From contig NZ_BMPY01000011.1 of NCBI RefSeq assembly GCF_014647835.1, positions 1-64,000 of the forward strand: DNA of 64,000 bases, given 5' to 3'. The notes beneath the pieces are model-generated. The model was given only the letters and a program-made list of their open reading frames with translations, searched no databases and had not been told where the DNA came from. The position numbers and the translations under genes were made by a program. Positions within the stretch are counted from its first letter, which is position 1; each line of letters begins with the position of its first letter. This document shows, piece after piece, positions 33,583 to 42,382 of the stretch. Origin of the DNA: Microbispora rosea subsp. aerata (lineage in GTDB: Bacteria > Actinomycetota > Actinomycetes > Streptosporangiales > Streptosporangiaceae).

Positions 33583-34512
33583 ATGGCAGTCGACAGCCGG
33601 CCGCGGGCCGTGCACCGCGCGAGCGAGACCGGGATCGGGGGATTCATCCGCCGCCGTCCGCTGATCAGCTTCTTCGTCCTGGCCAGCCTGATGAGCTGGG
33701 TGGCCTGGTCGCCCTACGTGCTCTCCAACAACGGCCTGGGGATCTGGGACTTCGACTTCCCCTCGCTGCTCGGCACGACCCAGTTCGCCGGCGTTCTCCC
33801 CGGCGCCTACCTCGGCCCCATCTTCGCCGCGTACATCGTGACCAGGGTCGCGGACGGCAAGGAGGGCGTCCGCCGGTGGATCGCGCGGATGACCAAGTGG
33901 CGGGTCGGCTGGGCCTGGTATCTCGCGACCGCCCTCGGCGTCCCCGCCGTGATCATCGTCACCGGGTTCGCCCTCTCCGGCGAGAACGTCCACATGCCGC
34001 CCGTCGCCGCGCTGGTCGCCTACGTGCCCGGCCTGCTGATCCAGATGGTCACCACCGGTCTCGCCGAGGAGCCCGGCTGGCGCGACTTCGCCCTGCCCCG
34101 CATGCAGCGGAAGCTCGGCCCGCTGGGCGCCACCGTCGTCCTCGGCGTGCTGTGGGCCGTCTGGCATCTGCCGCTGTTCCTGAGCGAGTGGGGCGGGTGG
34201 CCGCACGTCACGATGACGAGGATCGGCGAGTTCGTCGCCTTCTGCTGCGTCTTCAGCGTGGTCGTCACCTGGGTGTTCAACCGGACCGGCCAGAGCCTGC
34301 CGCTGATCGTGGTGCTGCACGTCAGCGTCAACAACTACATGTCGATCGTCTACTCGGAGATGTTCCCCACGCTCGACACCCCCGAGCAGGCGAGCCACGT
34401 CACGCTGCTCGCGGGCACCACGGCGGCGGTCCTGGTGCTCATCGCGACCCGCGGCCGCCTCGGCTACCGTACGGCCGAGGAGCCCGCGCCGGAGCTGACG
34501 CCGCGGCACTGA
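33583..34512 (+). CDS. CPBP-family intramembrane metalloprotease
   Basis: The 309-residue protein has about eight membrane segments and the full CPBP (Abi) motif set: EEPGWRDF near residue 163, WHLPLFL near residue 188 and the late HVSVNNY motif near 245. Family members are Rce1-like proteases used in bacteriocin immunity or processing, or of unknown role. The ribosome site CACAGGAGACAG precedes the ATG. It lies upstream of a two-component system, on the same strand, and might be co-expressed with it. Confidence 0.88.
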   Translation: MAVDSRPRAVHRASETGIGGFIRRRPLISFFVLASLMSWVAWSPYVLSNNGLGIWDFDFPSLLGTTQFAGVLPGAYLGPIFAAYIVTRVADGKEGVRRWIARMTKWRVGWAWYLATALGVPAVIIVTGFALSGENVHMPPVAALVAYVPGLLIQMVTTGLAEEPGWRDFALPRMQRKLGPLGATVVLGVLWAVWHLPLFLSEWGGWPHVTMTRIGEFVAFCCVFSVVVTWVFNRTGQSLPLIVVLHVSVNNYMSIVYSEMFPTLDTPEQASHVTLLAGTTAAVLVLIATRGRLGYRTAEEPAPELTPRH

Positions 34513-34591
34513 GCCACCGCGCCGGACGTACGGGGCGTGGATCGTGGAAAGCCCACACCTGGAATCTCCGCCGACCCGAGGGGAGCGCACG

Positions 34592-35863
34592 ATGGCGGCG
34601 CGCGAGCGGGAGCCGGCCGGCGCCCGGCGCGACGGCCGAAGCGGCGTCGCCGCCCGCGCCCGCGGCGTCTTCGACGCCTTCGAGCACCTCGTCGGCGGTC
34701 TCGGCACCGGGCTGCTGGCCCTGGCCGCTCTGTTGTGGATCGTCCTGGTCGCGCTCACCTGTGTGATCGGTCTGGGCCTGCTCCTGGCGCCCACCGTGCC
34801 GCGTGTCGTACGGTCCGTCGCCGAGCGGGAGCGCGGCCGGTTGTCCCGGTGGGGGCCGGAGATCGTCGCCCTGGGACCCGCGCCGGGCGGCGTGCGCGCG
34901 GCCCTCGCCGACCGGGCCGTACGGCGGGAGCTGTGCTGGCTGCTCGTGCACGCCACGCTGGGGCTGTTCCTCGGCCTGGCGGCGGCGACCCTGGTGATCG
35001 ACGCCGTGCAGAACGTCACATACCCGCTGTGGTGGCGGGCCCTGCCGCCGGATGACCCCGCCCCGACCCTGGTGTTCTGGGACGTGCGCGACGACGCCGA
35101 CGCCTGGGCGGTGGCGCTGCTCGGCGTGGGGATGGCCGTCTGCTTCCTGCTGCTCGGCACCGGGATGGCCCGGCTGCAGGCGTGGCCGGGACGCCGGCTG
35201 CTCGCGCCCACGGCCGACATGGACCTCTCCCTGCGGATCGCGCAGCTTTCGGCCACCCGGGCGGCGGCGCTGGACGCCCACGCCGCCGAGCTGCGGCGGA
35301 TCGAACGCTCCCTGCACGACGGGGCGCAAAACCGCCTGGTCGCCGTGACCGTGCTGCTCGGCGCGGCCCACCGCGCGCTGGCCCAGAACCGGCCGGGCGC
35401 GCAGGAGATGCTGGAACGCGCCCAGGAGACCGCCGAGCAGGCGCTGGCCGAGCTGCGCTCGGTCGTCCGCGGCATCCTGCCGCCCGTGCTGACCGACCGC
35501 GGGCTCGCCGACGCGCTCGCCGGGCTCGCGGCGAACTGCGGGGTGCCCTGCCGGATCGACATCGACGCGCCCGGCAGGTGCGCCGCCTCCATCGAGGCCA
35601 CCGCCTACTTCGTGGTCGCCGAGGCGCTGACCAACATCTCCAAGCACAGCCGGGCCAGGCACGCCACGGTGACCGTACGGCGTGCGGGCGGCCGGTTGTC
35701 GCTGCGGATCGAGGACGACGGCGTCGGCGGCGCGGACGACCGGCGCGGCTCCGGGCTCACCGGCATCCGCAGCCGGGTCGAGGCCCACGACGGCCGTCTC
35801 ACCCTGACCAGCCCACCCGGTGGGCCTACCATCCTGGACGTGGAGTTGCCGTGCGGATCGTGA
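34592..35863 (+). CDS. Sensor histidine kinase, NarL-type partner
   Basis: The 423-residue kinase has four hydrophobic segments (about 40-66, 115-138 and 170-190, the first probably two helices), a HisKA_3 dimerisation domain with phospho-acceptor H242 in RSLHDGAQNRL, and a C-terminal HATPase domain (EALTNISKHS, DDGVGG, GLTGIRSRVEA). It has no large extracellular loop, so it likely senses the membrane or an intramembrane signal. The ATG at 34592 has GAGGGGAG upstream. It overlaps the response regulator by 13 bp. Confidence 0.92.
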   Translation: MAAREREPAGARRDGRSGVAARARGVFDAFEHLVGGLGTGLLALAALLWIVLVALTCVIGLGLLLAPTVPRVVRSVAERERGRLSRWGPEIVALGPAPGGVRAALADRAVRRELCWLLVHATLGLFLGLAAATLVIDAVQNVTYPLWWRALPPDDPAPTLVFWDVRDDADAWAVALLGVGMAVCFLLLGTGMARLQAWPGRRLLAPTADMDLSLRIAQLSATRAAALDAHAAELRRIERSLHDGAQNRLVAVTVLLGAAHRALAQNRPGAQEMLERAQETAEQALAELRSVVRGILPPVLTDRGLADALAGLAANCGVPCRIDIDAPGRCAASIEATAYFVVAEALTNISKHSRARHATVTVRRAGGRLSLRIEDDGVGGADDRRGSGLTGIRSRVEAHDGRLTLTSPPGGPTILDVELPCGS

Positions 35864-36510
35864 TCGCCGAGGACGACCCGCTGCTGCGGGAAGGGGTCGC
35901 GCTGCTGCTGCGCGCGGAGTCTCTGGACGTGGTGGCCACGACCGACTCCCCGGACGCCTTCCTCGCGGCCGTCGACGCCCACCGGCCCGACGTGGCGATC
36001 GTCGACGTCCGGATGCCGCCGACCCACACCACCGAGGGCATCGCCGCGGCCGTGGAGGCAAGGCGCCGGCTGCCCGGCCTGGCGGTGCTCGTGCTGTCCG
36101 CGTACGTGGAGCAGGCGTTCGCCACCGAACTGCTCGCCGGGGGCACCGACCGGCTCGGCTACCTGCTCAAGGAGAGGGTCGGCCGGGTCGAGCAGTTCCT
36201 CGACGCCCTGCACCGGATGGCCGCCGGGGGCACGGCCATCGACCCCGAGGTCGTCGCGCAGCTGCTCACCCGCACCCGCTCCGACAGCAAGCTGGAACGG
36301 CTGACCAGCCGGGAACGCGACGTGCTCGCCCTGATGGCCGAGGGGCTCGGCAACGCCGCGATCTCCGAGCGGCTGTTCGTGACCGAAGGCGCGGTTCACA
36401 AGCACATCCGCAGCATCTTCGCGAAACTCGACCTGGCGCCCACCGACCGGGCGGACCGGAGGGTCACGGCCGTCCTGCGCTATCTCGAGGAGACCCAGCG
36501 CCGCGCCTGA
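35851..36510 (+). CDS. LuxR/NarL-family response regulator
   Basis: The 219-residue protein has a receiver domain with D8, D9 and phospho-acceptor D52 (IVDVRMPP) and a LuxR-type HTH near the C-terminus (LTSRERDVLALMAEGLGNAAISERLFV). The GTG at 35851 lies inside the kinase 3-prime end, giving translational coupling. The likely targets are the adjacent MFS exporter, the CPBP protease gene or both; such NarL-type pairs often control efflux or membrane-stress genes in actinomycetes. That is inference. Confidence 0.93.
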   Translation: MRIVIAEDDPLLREGVALLLRAESLDVVATTDSPDAFLAAVDAHRPDVAIVDVRMPPTHTTEGIAAAVEARRRLPGLAVLVLSAYVEQAFATELLAGGTDRLGYLLKERVGRVEQFLDALHRMAAGGTAIDPEVVAQLLTRTRSDSKLERLTSRERDVLALMAEGLGNAAISERLFVTEGAVHKHIRSIFAKLDLAPTDRADRRVTAVLRYLEETQRRA

Positions 36511-36641
36511 CGCCGCACCCCTGTCCCGGGGCGGCGGCGAGGAATGCCGGGCGATTTGGGATAGTTGCCCTCTTCCGGGACCTTTCTGCTCCGGCGGGCG
36601 GGTCCCATCGTACGTGCACGAACCTTCAGGGGGCCTTCCAG

Positions 36642-38165
36642 GTGACCACCGCGACGACATCCAAGGGCATCGGTCTTCGATCCGAACGCGGTCCCGTGCT
36701 CGCGTCCATCATGCTCTGCACCGGTTTGGTGGCGCTGGACAGCACGATCATCGCCACCGCGGTGCCCTCCGTCGTCGGCGACCTCGGCGGGTTCTCCCAG
36801 TTCCCGTGGCTGTTTTCGATCTACCTGCTCACCCAGGCCGTGACCGTCCCCATCTACGGCAAGCTCGCCGACGTGTTCGGGCGCAAGCCGGTGATGTTCT
36901 TCGGCATCGCGGTGTTCCTGCTCGGATCGGTGCTGTGCGGGGTGGCCTGGAGCATGCCCGCGCTGATCGCCTTCCGGGCGCTGCAGGGCATCGGGGCGGG
37001 AGCCGTGCAGCCCATCAGCATCACGATGATCGGCGACCTCTACTCAGTCGAGGAGCGGGCGCGCGTGCAGGGCTACGTCGCCAGCGTCTGGGGCGTCTCG
37101 GCGGTCGTCGGCCCGACGATCGGCGGCCTGTTCTCCGAGTACGTCTCCTGGCGCTGGATCTTCTTCGTCAACCTGCCGCTCGGCGCGGTGGCCGCCTGGA
37201 TGCTCGCCCGGCGGTTCAAGGAGCAGGTCAAGCGGGGCTCGCACCGCATCGACTACCCCGGCGCCGTGCTGCTCACCCTGGGCTCCTCGCTGCTCATCCT
37301 CGGCCTGCTCGAAGGCGGGGTCGCCTGGGCCTGGGCCTCCGCGCCCAGCCTGCTGATCTTCGCGGCGGGCCTGCTCCTGATCGTCGCCTTCCTGCTCGTA
37401 GAACGCCGCGCGACCGAGCCGGTGCTCCCCCTGTGGGTGTTCCGCCGCCGCACGCTGACCGGCGGCAACCTCGCCTCCTTCGGCATCGGCGCCCTCACCA
37501 TCGGCCTCACCTCGTACGTCCCGACGTACGCGCAGGGCGTGCTGGGCGCCGGGCCGCTGGTGGCGGGCTTCGCCCTGGCCGCGCTCACCGTCGGCTGGCC
37601 CCTCGCGTCGACGTTCTCCGGCCGCTTCTACATGCGCATCGGGTTTCGCGACACCGCCCTCATCGGCGTCGTCGTGGTGGTCGCCGGCACCGCGCTGTGC
37701 GCGCTGCTCGGGCAGGACGCGATGATCTGGCAGGTCGCCGCCGTCTGCTTCGTCGTCGGCATCGGCCTCGGACTGTCGGCCAGCCCCACGATGGTCGCCG
37801 TCCAGTCGGTGGTCGGATGGGAGCGCCGCGGCGTGGTCACCGCGACGAACATGTTCTGCCGCTCGATCGGCAGCACCGCCGGGGCCGCCGCGCTCGGCGC
37901 CATCTCCAACTCGACGCTGTCGGACCGCTTCTCCCACCCGACCGCCGCCGTCGCGGGCAAGCTGCCGGGCAGCCTCGACGCCACGAGCCTGGTGCTGACG
38001 GCCCAAAGCCGCGAGGAGGCCCACTCGGCGGTGGCGTCCTTCATCCGGAGCGCGCTGTACGACGCCGTCCACCACATCTTCATCGCGCTCGTCGTCGTGG
38101 CCGTGCTGATCGTCGCCGCGCTGCTGCTCATGCCCCGCCGTACGACCGAGCTGACGTTCGACTGA
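36642..38165 (+). CDS. MFS drug exporter, EmrB/QacA family
   Basis: The 507-residue protein has 14 predicted membrane segments. Motif C-type and motif A features are visible (DSTIIATAVPSVVGDLGG at the N-terminus, GKLADVFGRKPVM after helix 2, WRWIFFVNLPLG in the middle). DHA2 family members expel drugs with protons. The GTG at 36642 has TTCAGGGGG upstream; longer in-frame versions run through the response regulator. It is 131 bp after the response regulator, and ends 18 bp from a convergent oxidoreductase gene. Confidence 0.92.
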   Translation: MTTATTSKGIGLRSERGPVLASIMLCTGLVALDSTIIATAVPSVVGDLGGFSQFPWLFSIYLLTQAVTVPIYGKLADVFGRKPVMFFGIAVFLLGSVLCGVAWSMPALIAFRALQGIGAGAVQPISITMIGDLYSVEERARVQGYVASVWGVSAVVGPTIGGLFSEYVSWRWIFFVNLPLGAVAAWMLARRFKEQVKRGSHRIDYPGAVLLTLGSSLLILGLLEGGVAWAWASAPSLLIFAAGLLLIVAFLLVERRATEPVLPLWVFRRRTLTGGNLASFGIGALTIGLTSYVPTYAQGVLGAGPLVAGFALAALTVGWPLASTFSGRFYMRIGFRDTALIGVVVVVAGTALCALLGQDAMIWQVAAVCFVVGIGLGLSASPTMVAVQSVVGWERRGVVTATNMFCRSIGSTAGAAALGAISNSTLSDRFSHPTAAVAGKLPGSLDATSLVLTAQSREEAHSAVASFIRSALYDAVHHIFIALVVVAVLIVAALLLMPRRTTELTFD

Positions 38166-38183
38166 CGGGACGGCCCCCGCGGA

Positions 38184-39152
38184 TCAGAGCTCGATGACGA
38201 CCTTGCCCCGGGTGCGGCCGGCTTCGGCCATCCGGTGCACGGCCGCCAGGTCCGCCAGAGGACGCCGGTCGGCGACGCCGACGACGATCTCCTTCGCGTC
38301 CACCAGGGCGGCCAGCTCGGCGAGCTGATCGACGTCGTTGCGGGTCAGGAAACGCGTGGCGGTGACCCGCACTCCCGGTGGGGGCTCAACGGGCGCGGTG
38401 ATCGAGACGATGTGGCCGCCGGGGCGCACCAGCCGGGCCAGGTCCGGTCCGGCGCCGGACGCGAACGGGACGAGGTTGAGCAGCACGTCCAGGTCCCCGG
38501 GCAGGGGATCGGCCCGGTAGTCCACCACCTCGGCGGCTCCGTAGGCCCGGACCGCCGCGGCGCTGCGCGCGTTCCCGGCCGTGGCGATCACCGTCGCTCC
38601 GGCCCTTCTCGCGAGCTGCACGGTGAACATCCCCACCCCGCCGCCCGCCCCGTTGACCAGCACGCGCCGTCCCGGAGCGATCCGGCCGTGCTCGTGCACC
38701 GTCTGCCACGCCGTCAGGCCCGCCAGGGGGATCGCGGCGGCGTCCGCGAGCGGGACGGCCGTCGGCGCCGGGGCCAGCAGCCGCGCGGGCGCGACCGCGT
38801 ACTCCGCCGCCGCGCCGCCTTCCAGCAGGCCCATGACCTTGTCCCCCGGGCGCGGCCAGGACACTCCCGCTCCGGTCTCCACAACGGTGCCCGAGACGTC
38901 CCACCCGAGCGTGTACGGCAGCGGCAGGTCGCGCAGCTCCGGCACCACCGTGCGCAGCAGGCCCGAGCGCAGCCCGACCTCGGACGGGTTGAACGAGGTG
39001 CCCGCCACCTTGACCAGCACCTCACCCCGGCCGGGCGCGGGGATCGGGATCTCCTCCAGGCGGATCACGGACGCGTCGCCGTACGCGTGGATGCGGGCGG
39101 CCCGCATCACACCTCCGGCGCTCATCTGGTTGCCGGGATTCTCGTGTGTCAT
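38184..39152 (-). CDS. Zinc-free NADP-dependent quinone oxidoreductase-like protein
   Basis: This 322-residue medium-chain dehydrogenase/reductase has a GroES-like half and a Rossmann half with GAGGGVG (in RVLVNGAGGGVGMFTVQLARRAGA). The zinc ligands of alcohol dehydrogenases are missing, so it belongs with quinone oxidoreductases and enoyl reductases. It is divergent from an AraC-family gene that probably controls it. A promoter (TTGGAC, 17 nt, TACGGT) ends 7 nt before the ATG. Confidence 0.88.
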   Translation of the reverse strand: MTHENPGNQMSAGGVMRAARIHAYGDASVIRLEEIPIPAPGRGEVLVKVAGTSFNPSEVGLRSGLLRTVVPELRDLPLPYTLGWDVSGTVVETGAGVSWPRPGDKVMGLLEGGAAAEYAVAPARLLAPAPTAVPLADAAAIPLAGLTAWQTVHEHGRIAPGRRVLVNGAGGGVGMFTVQLARRAGATVIATAGNARSAAAVRAYGAAEVVDYRADPLPGDLDVLLNLVPFASGAGPDLARLVRPGGHIVSITAPVEPPPGVRVTATRFLTRNDVDQLAELAALVDAKEIVVGVADRRPLADLAAVHRMAEAGRTRGKVVIEL

Positions 39153-39159
39153 GAGTGCC

Positions 39160-39188
39160 ACCGTAAGCAGCCCGATCAAGACGTCCAA
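39160..39188 (-). promoter_or_regulatory. Promoter of the oxidoreductase gene (leaderless)
   Basis: On the minus strand TTGGAC, exactly 17 nt, then TACGGT; this -10 box ends 7 nt before the ATG, so transcription would start at the start codon. It is one of the best promoter matches in the window. Confidence 0.55.
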
Positions 39189-39221
39189 TGTCATGAAGTC
39201 CGGATTCAATATGCGATCGTC

Positions 39222-39227
39222 TAGGGT
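39222..39227 (+). promoter_or_regulatory. -10 box of a probable leaderless AraC-family transcript
   Basis: TAGGGT ends 7 nt before the ATG at 39235. There is no clear -35 box. It mirrors the promoter on the other strand, so both divergent genes appear to be leaderless. Confidence 0.4.
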
Positions 39228-39234
39228 GACCGGC

Positions 39235-40224
39235 ATGGACGTGCTCAGCGACGTCATCGCCGTCATGCGCACCGGGCGGCCGAACGCGGCACGCGTCCGG
39301 CGGAGCGGCACCTGGGGACAGCGGTTCCCGGCGGCGCCGGGGACGGCGGGTTTCCAGGTGATCCTGCGGGGCTCGTGCTGGCTCATCCCGCCGGAGGACG
39401 ACGCCGGGTCCGCGCCGATCCCGCTGTCCGCCGGAGACGTGGTGTTCCTGTCAAAGGGTCACGCGTACGGCCTGGCCGACTCGCCCGGCACGCCCCTCGC
39501 CGTCACCGCCTGCGACCCGGCGACCGAAGACCCGGCGTCGTTCGTGAGGGACTCGGCAGGGCCGGACACCCCGGACGGCGGCGAGGCGACCACGGTGACG
39601 TTGTGCGGCGGATATCGCCTCGACCCCGGGCATGCGCACCCGCTGCTCCACGACCTGCCCGGCCTCATCCACCTCCCGGCCCGCGCCACCTCGACGACCG
39701 GATCGCAGGCCGCCACCGACGCGGAGGCCGATCTGGGAACGCTCGTCACCCTCCTCAGCCGTGAGATCGCCTCTCCCCGCCCGGGCACGGACGCCGTCGT
39801 CCCCGCACTGCTGGACATGCTCCTGCTCTACATCCTGCGGGCCTGGTTCGACGGGCAGCTCGCCCGGGGCGCGACCACCGGATGGGCGGCCGCGCTGTCC
39901 GATCAGGCGGTCCGCACCGCCCTGCACGCCATCCACCGGGACCCGGCCCGGCCGTGGACGGTGCGGTCGCTCGCCCGGGAGGCCGGGATGTCCCGCGCCG
40001 CCTTCGCCGCCCGCTTCGCCGCCCTGGTCGGCCGGCCGCCGATGGCGTACCTGACCTGGTGGCGCATGACCACGGCGGCGCGGCTGCTGCGGGACTCCGG
40101 CGCCGGGCTGGCCGAGATCGCCGCCCGTGTCGGCTACAGCTCGGAGTACGCCTTCGGCGCCGCCTTCAAACGCGTCTACGGCATCGCCCCCGGCCGCTAC
40201 CGGCGGCGTCCGTCCCCGTCCTGA
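39235..40224 (+). CDS. AraC-family transcriptional regulator (cupin sensor)
   Basis: The 329-residue regulator has a cupin-type sensing domain (about 1-170; FQVILRGSCWLIP, PLSAGDVVFLSKGHAYGLAD) and a C-terminal double HTH (about 220-320; TVRSLAREAGMSRAAFAARF, IAARVGYSSEYAFGAAFKRVYG). This is the cupin_6 type of AraC protein. The ATG at 39235 is chosen over longer versions because of the upstream -10 box. It probably regulates the divergent oxidoreductase. Its stop is two bases from that of the convergent aldo/keto reductase gene. Confidence 0.9.
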   Translation: MDVLSDVIAVMRTGRPNAARVRRSGTWGQRFPAAPGTAGFQVILRGSCWLIPPEDDAGSAPIPLSAGDVVFLSKGHAYGLADSPGTPLAVTACDPATEDPASFVRDSAGPDTPDGGEATTVTLCGGYRLDPGHAHPLLHDLPGLIHLPARATSTTGSQAATDAEADLGTLVTLLSREIASPRPGTDAVVPALLDMLLLYILRAWFDGQLARGATTGWAAALSDQAVRTALHAIHRDPARPWTVRSLAREAGMSRAAFAARFAALVGRPPMAYLTWWRMTTAARLLRDSGAGLAEIAARVGYSSEYAFGAAFKRVYGIAPGRYRRRPSPS

Positions 40225-40226
40225 CG

Positions 40227-41249
40227 TCAGGCGGCGGCGCGTTCGTTGAGGGGCCGGCGGCGCAGGCTCGCCTCCTGGAGCGCCGGCGGCACGTACGCCT
40301 GGTCGAGCGCGCCGACGTCGGCGCCGGGCGGGACGATCGCGTCGATCCGGTCGAGGATGTCGTCGGTGAGCGTCACGTCGAGGCCCGCGAGCAGGTCGTC
40401 GAGGTGGCTCATCGTACGCGGCCCGACGAGGGCGCTGGTCACGCCGGGATGAGCGATGGCGAAGGCCAGGGCGAGGTGGGTCAGCGGCAGACCCGCCTCC
40501 CGGGCGAGCGAGGCGAACCGCTCGACGACCTCGATGCGGTGCTCGTCGTTGACGTGCTTGAGGAAGCCGGCGCGGCGGAGCTCGTTCCGCTGCCCCTTGC
40601 GGACCTGTCCGGTGAGCAGTCCCTGCCCGAGCGGGCCCCACACGAGCGTGCCCATTCCGTAGCGCTGCGCGGTGGGCAGCGTCTCGCGTTCGATGCCGCG
40701 GTTGAGCAGCGAGTACGGCGGCTGCTCGGTGCGGAACCGCTCCAGGCCGCGCCGCTCGGCGACCCACTGGGCCGCGACGATGCCGGACGGCGGCATGCCG
40801 GACGTCCCGATCGCGCGGACCTTCCCGCTGCGGATCAGGTCCGAGAGCGCGGAGAGCGTCTCCTCGACGTCCGTGGCGGGGTCCGGCCGGTGGATCTGGT
40901 AGAGGTCGATGTGGTCGGTGCGCAGGCGGCGCAGCGAGTTCTCGACGGCGGTCATGATCCAGCGCCGCGAGGCGCCCTGCTGATTGGGATCGTCACCGAT
41001 GGGGCGGCCCACCTTGGTCGCGAGCACGACGTTGTCCCGCCGCCCCTTGAGCGCCCTGCCCACGATCTCCTCCGAGTCGCCGTAGGCGTCGGCGGTGTCG
41101 ATGAGGTTGATCCCCGCGTCCAGCGCCTTGTGGATGATGCGGGCCGAGTCGCCGGGATCGGGGTTGCCGACGGACGTGGCGAACATCAACGCGCCGAGAC
41201 CATAGGGACTGACCTTGATGCCGGTGCGGCCGAGCGTGCGGTAGCGCAT
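40227..41249 (-). CDS. Aldo/keto reductase
   Basis: The 340-residue NADPH-dependent TIM-barrel enzyme starts MRYRTLGRTGIKVSPYGLG. The catalytic tetrad region is visible (DTADAYGDSEEIVG with Tyr, then VLATKVG with Lys, then LYQIHRPD with His). It resembles the AKR11/YghZ-like group that reduces aldehydes. An AAGGAAGG ribosome site lies about 10 nt before the ATG at 41249, and only 1 nt before another ATG at 41258, so 41249 is preferred. It is divergent from an XRE-type regulator. Confidence 0.9.
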   Translation of the reverse strand: MRYRTLGRTGIKVSPYGLGALMFATSVGNPDPGDSARIIHKALDAGINLIDTADAYGDSEEIVGRALKGRRDNVVLATKVGRPIGDDPNQQGASRRWIMTAVENSLRRLRTDHIDLYQIHRPDPATDVEETLSALSDLIRSGKVRAIGTSGMPPSGIVAAQWVAERRGLERFRTEQPPYSLLNRGIERETLPTAQRYGMGTLVWGPLGQGLLTGQVRKGQRNELRRAGFLKHVNDEHRIEVVERFASLAREAGLPLTHLALAFAIAHPGVTSALVGPRTMSHLDDLLAGLDVTLTDDILDRIDAIVPPGADVGALDQAYVPPALQEASLRRRPLNERAAA

Positions 41250-41496
41250 GCGAACCATGCCTTCCTTCGTCAAAGGATCCGGGTCGTCCACGGCGTCGGC
41301 GAACCCGTGAAGCGGTCGTCCGGCGGGTGCCGCCTGCCGCACGCGGTGCCCGTCTCGCCGGCCTCCGCGAGGGCGGAGCCGGTCCGCCGAGCCGGTTCCC
41401 AGCCTCCGGCGGTGCGGGCGCCGGCGGGAGAGACGCCCTTATCCGGGGACAGGCCGTCCCTGGTTGCGTACGTCGTCCGCCTGGCATCGTGGGCAC

Positions 41497-42339
41497 GTGG
41501 ACAGAGCCGAACTGGCCGACTTCCTGCGCCGCTGCCGCGCCCGGCTCACCCCCGCCGACGTGGGGCTGTCGCACGGCGCGCGGCGGCGTACGCCCGGACT
41601 GCGCCGCGAGGAGGTCGCGCAGCTCGCGGGCATGTCCACCGACCACTACACACGGCTGGAGCAGGCCAGGGGCTCGCACCCGTCCCGCCAGATGCTCGCC
41701 GCCGTCGCCCGCGCGCTGCGACTGACCCGCGACGAACGAGACCATCTCTTCCACCTGGCCGGCGAGGAGCCGCCGCGGGACCGGGCGGCCACGGAGCACG
41801 TCCGCCCCGGCCTGCTGCTCATCCTCGACCGGCTGACCGACACCCCCGCCCGGGTGGTGAACGACCGCGGCGACGTCCTCGCGCAGAACACGATGGACAA
41901 AGCACTTCACGGCGACGTCTCCGCCCGGCCCGAGGCGGAGCGCAACCTGATCTGGCGCTACTTCACCGACCCGTCCGCGCGGGAGCTCTTCCCGGCCGAG
42001 GACCGTGACCACGCCGCCCGGGCGGCGGTGGCGGATCTGCGCGCCGCATCGGCCCGCCGCCCGGACGACGCCCGGCTGACCGCGCTCGTACGCCGGCTCC
42101 GGGCCCGCAGCGAGGAGTTCGCGGCGCTGTGGGACGCCCACGACGTCGCCGTACGCCGCTCCGACGTCAAGCGCTTCCGGCACCCGGTCGTCGGCCCGCT
42201 GGAGCTGGACTGCGAGGTGATGCTGAGCCCGGAGCACGACCAGCGGCTGATCGTCTACACCGCCCGCCCGGGCAGCGAGTCGCACGAGCGGCTGGAGCTG
42301 CTGCGCGTCGTCGGCCTCCAGGATCTGACCCGCGGCTGA
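41497..42339 (+). CDS. XRE-family regulator with MmyB-like ligand domain
   Basis: The 280-residue protein has an N-terminal HTH (about 6-75; GARRRTPGLRREEVAQLAGMSTDHYTRLEQ) and a C-terminal MmyB-like domain (about 100-270; PARVVNDRGDVLAQNTMDKAL, WDAHDV, HPVVGPLELDCEVM), similar to MmyB, which binds fatty acid. Such regulators commonly sit opposite a dehydrogenase or reductase gene and control it, which fits the divergent aldo/keto reductase. The GTG at 41497 is preferred to an upstream ATG at 41464. Confidence 0.9.
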   Translation: MDRAELADFLRRCRARLTPADVGLSHGARRRTPGLRREEVAQLAGMSTDHYTRLEQARGSHPSRQMLAAVARALRLTRDERDHLFHLAGEEPPRDRAATEHVRPGLLLILDRLTDTPARVVNDRGDVLAQNTMDKALHGDVSARPEAERNLIWRYFTDPSARELFPAEDRDHAARAAVADLRAASARRPDDARLTALVRRLRARSEEFAALWDAHDVAVRRSDVKRFRHPVVGPLELDCEVMLSPEHDQRLIVYTARPGSESHERLELLRVVGLQDLTRG

Positions 42340-42341
42340 GA

Positions 42342-42375
42342 CGTTCGTCCCCGTCCGAGGGGACGGGGACGAACG
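42342..42375. terminator. Strong bidirectional terminator
   Basis: Perfect 15-bp arms (CGTTCGTCCCCGTCC and its complement) with a 4-nt loop lie in the 43-bp gap between the convergent MmyB-like and flotillin genes. Confidence 0.9.
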
Positions 42376-42382
42376 CGGGCCG

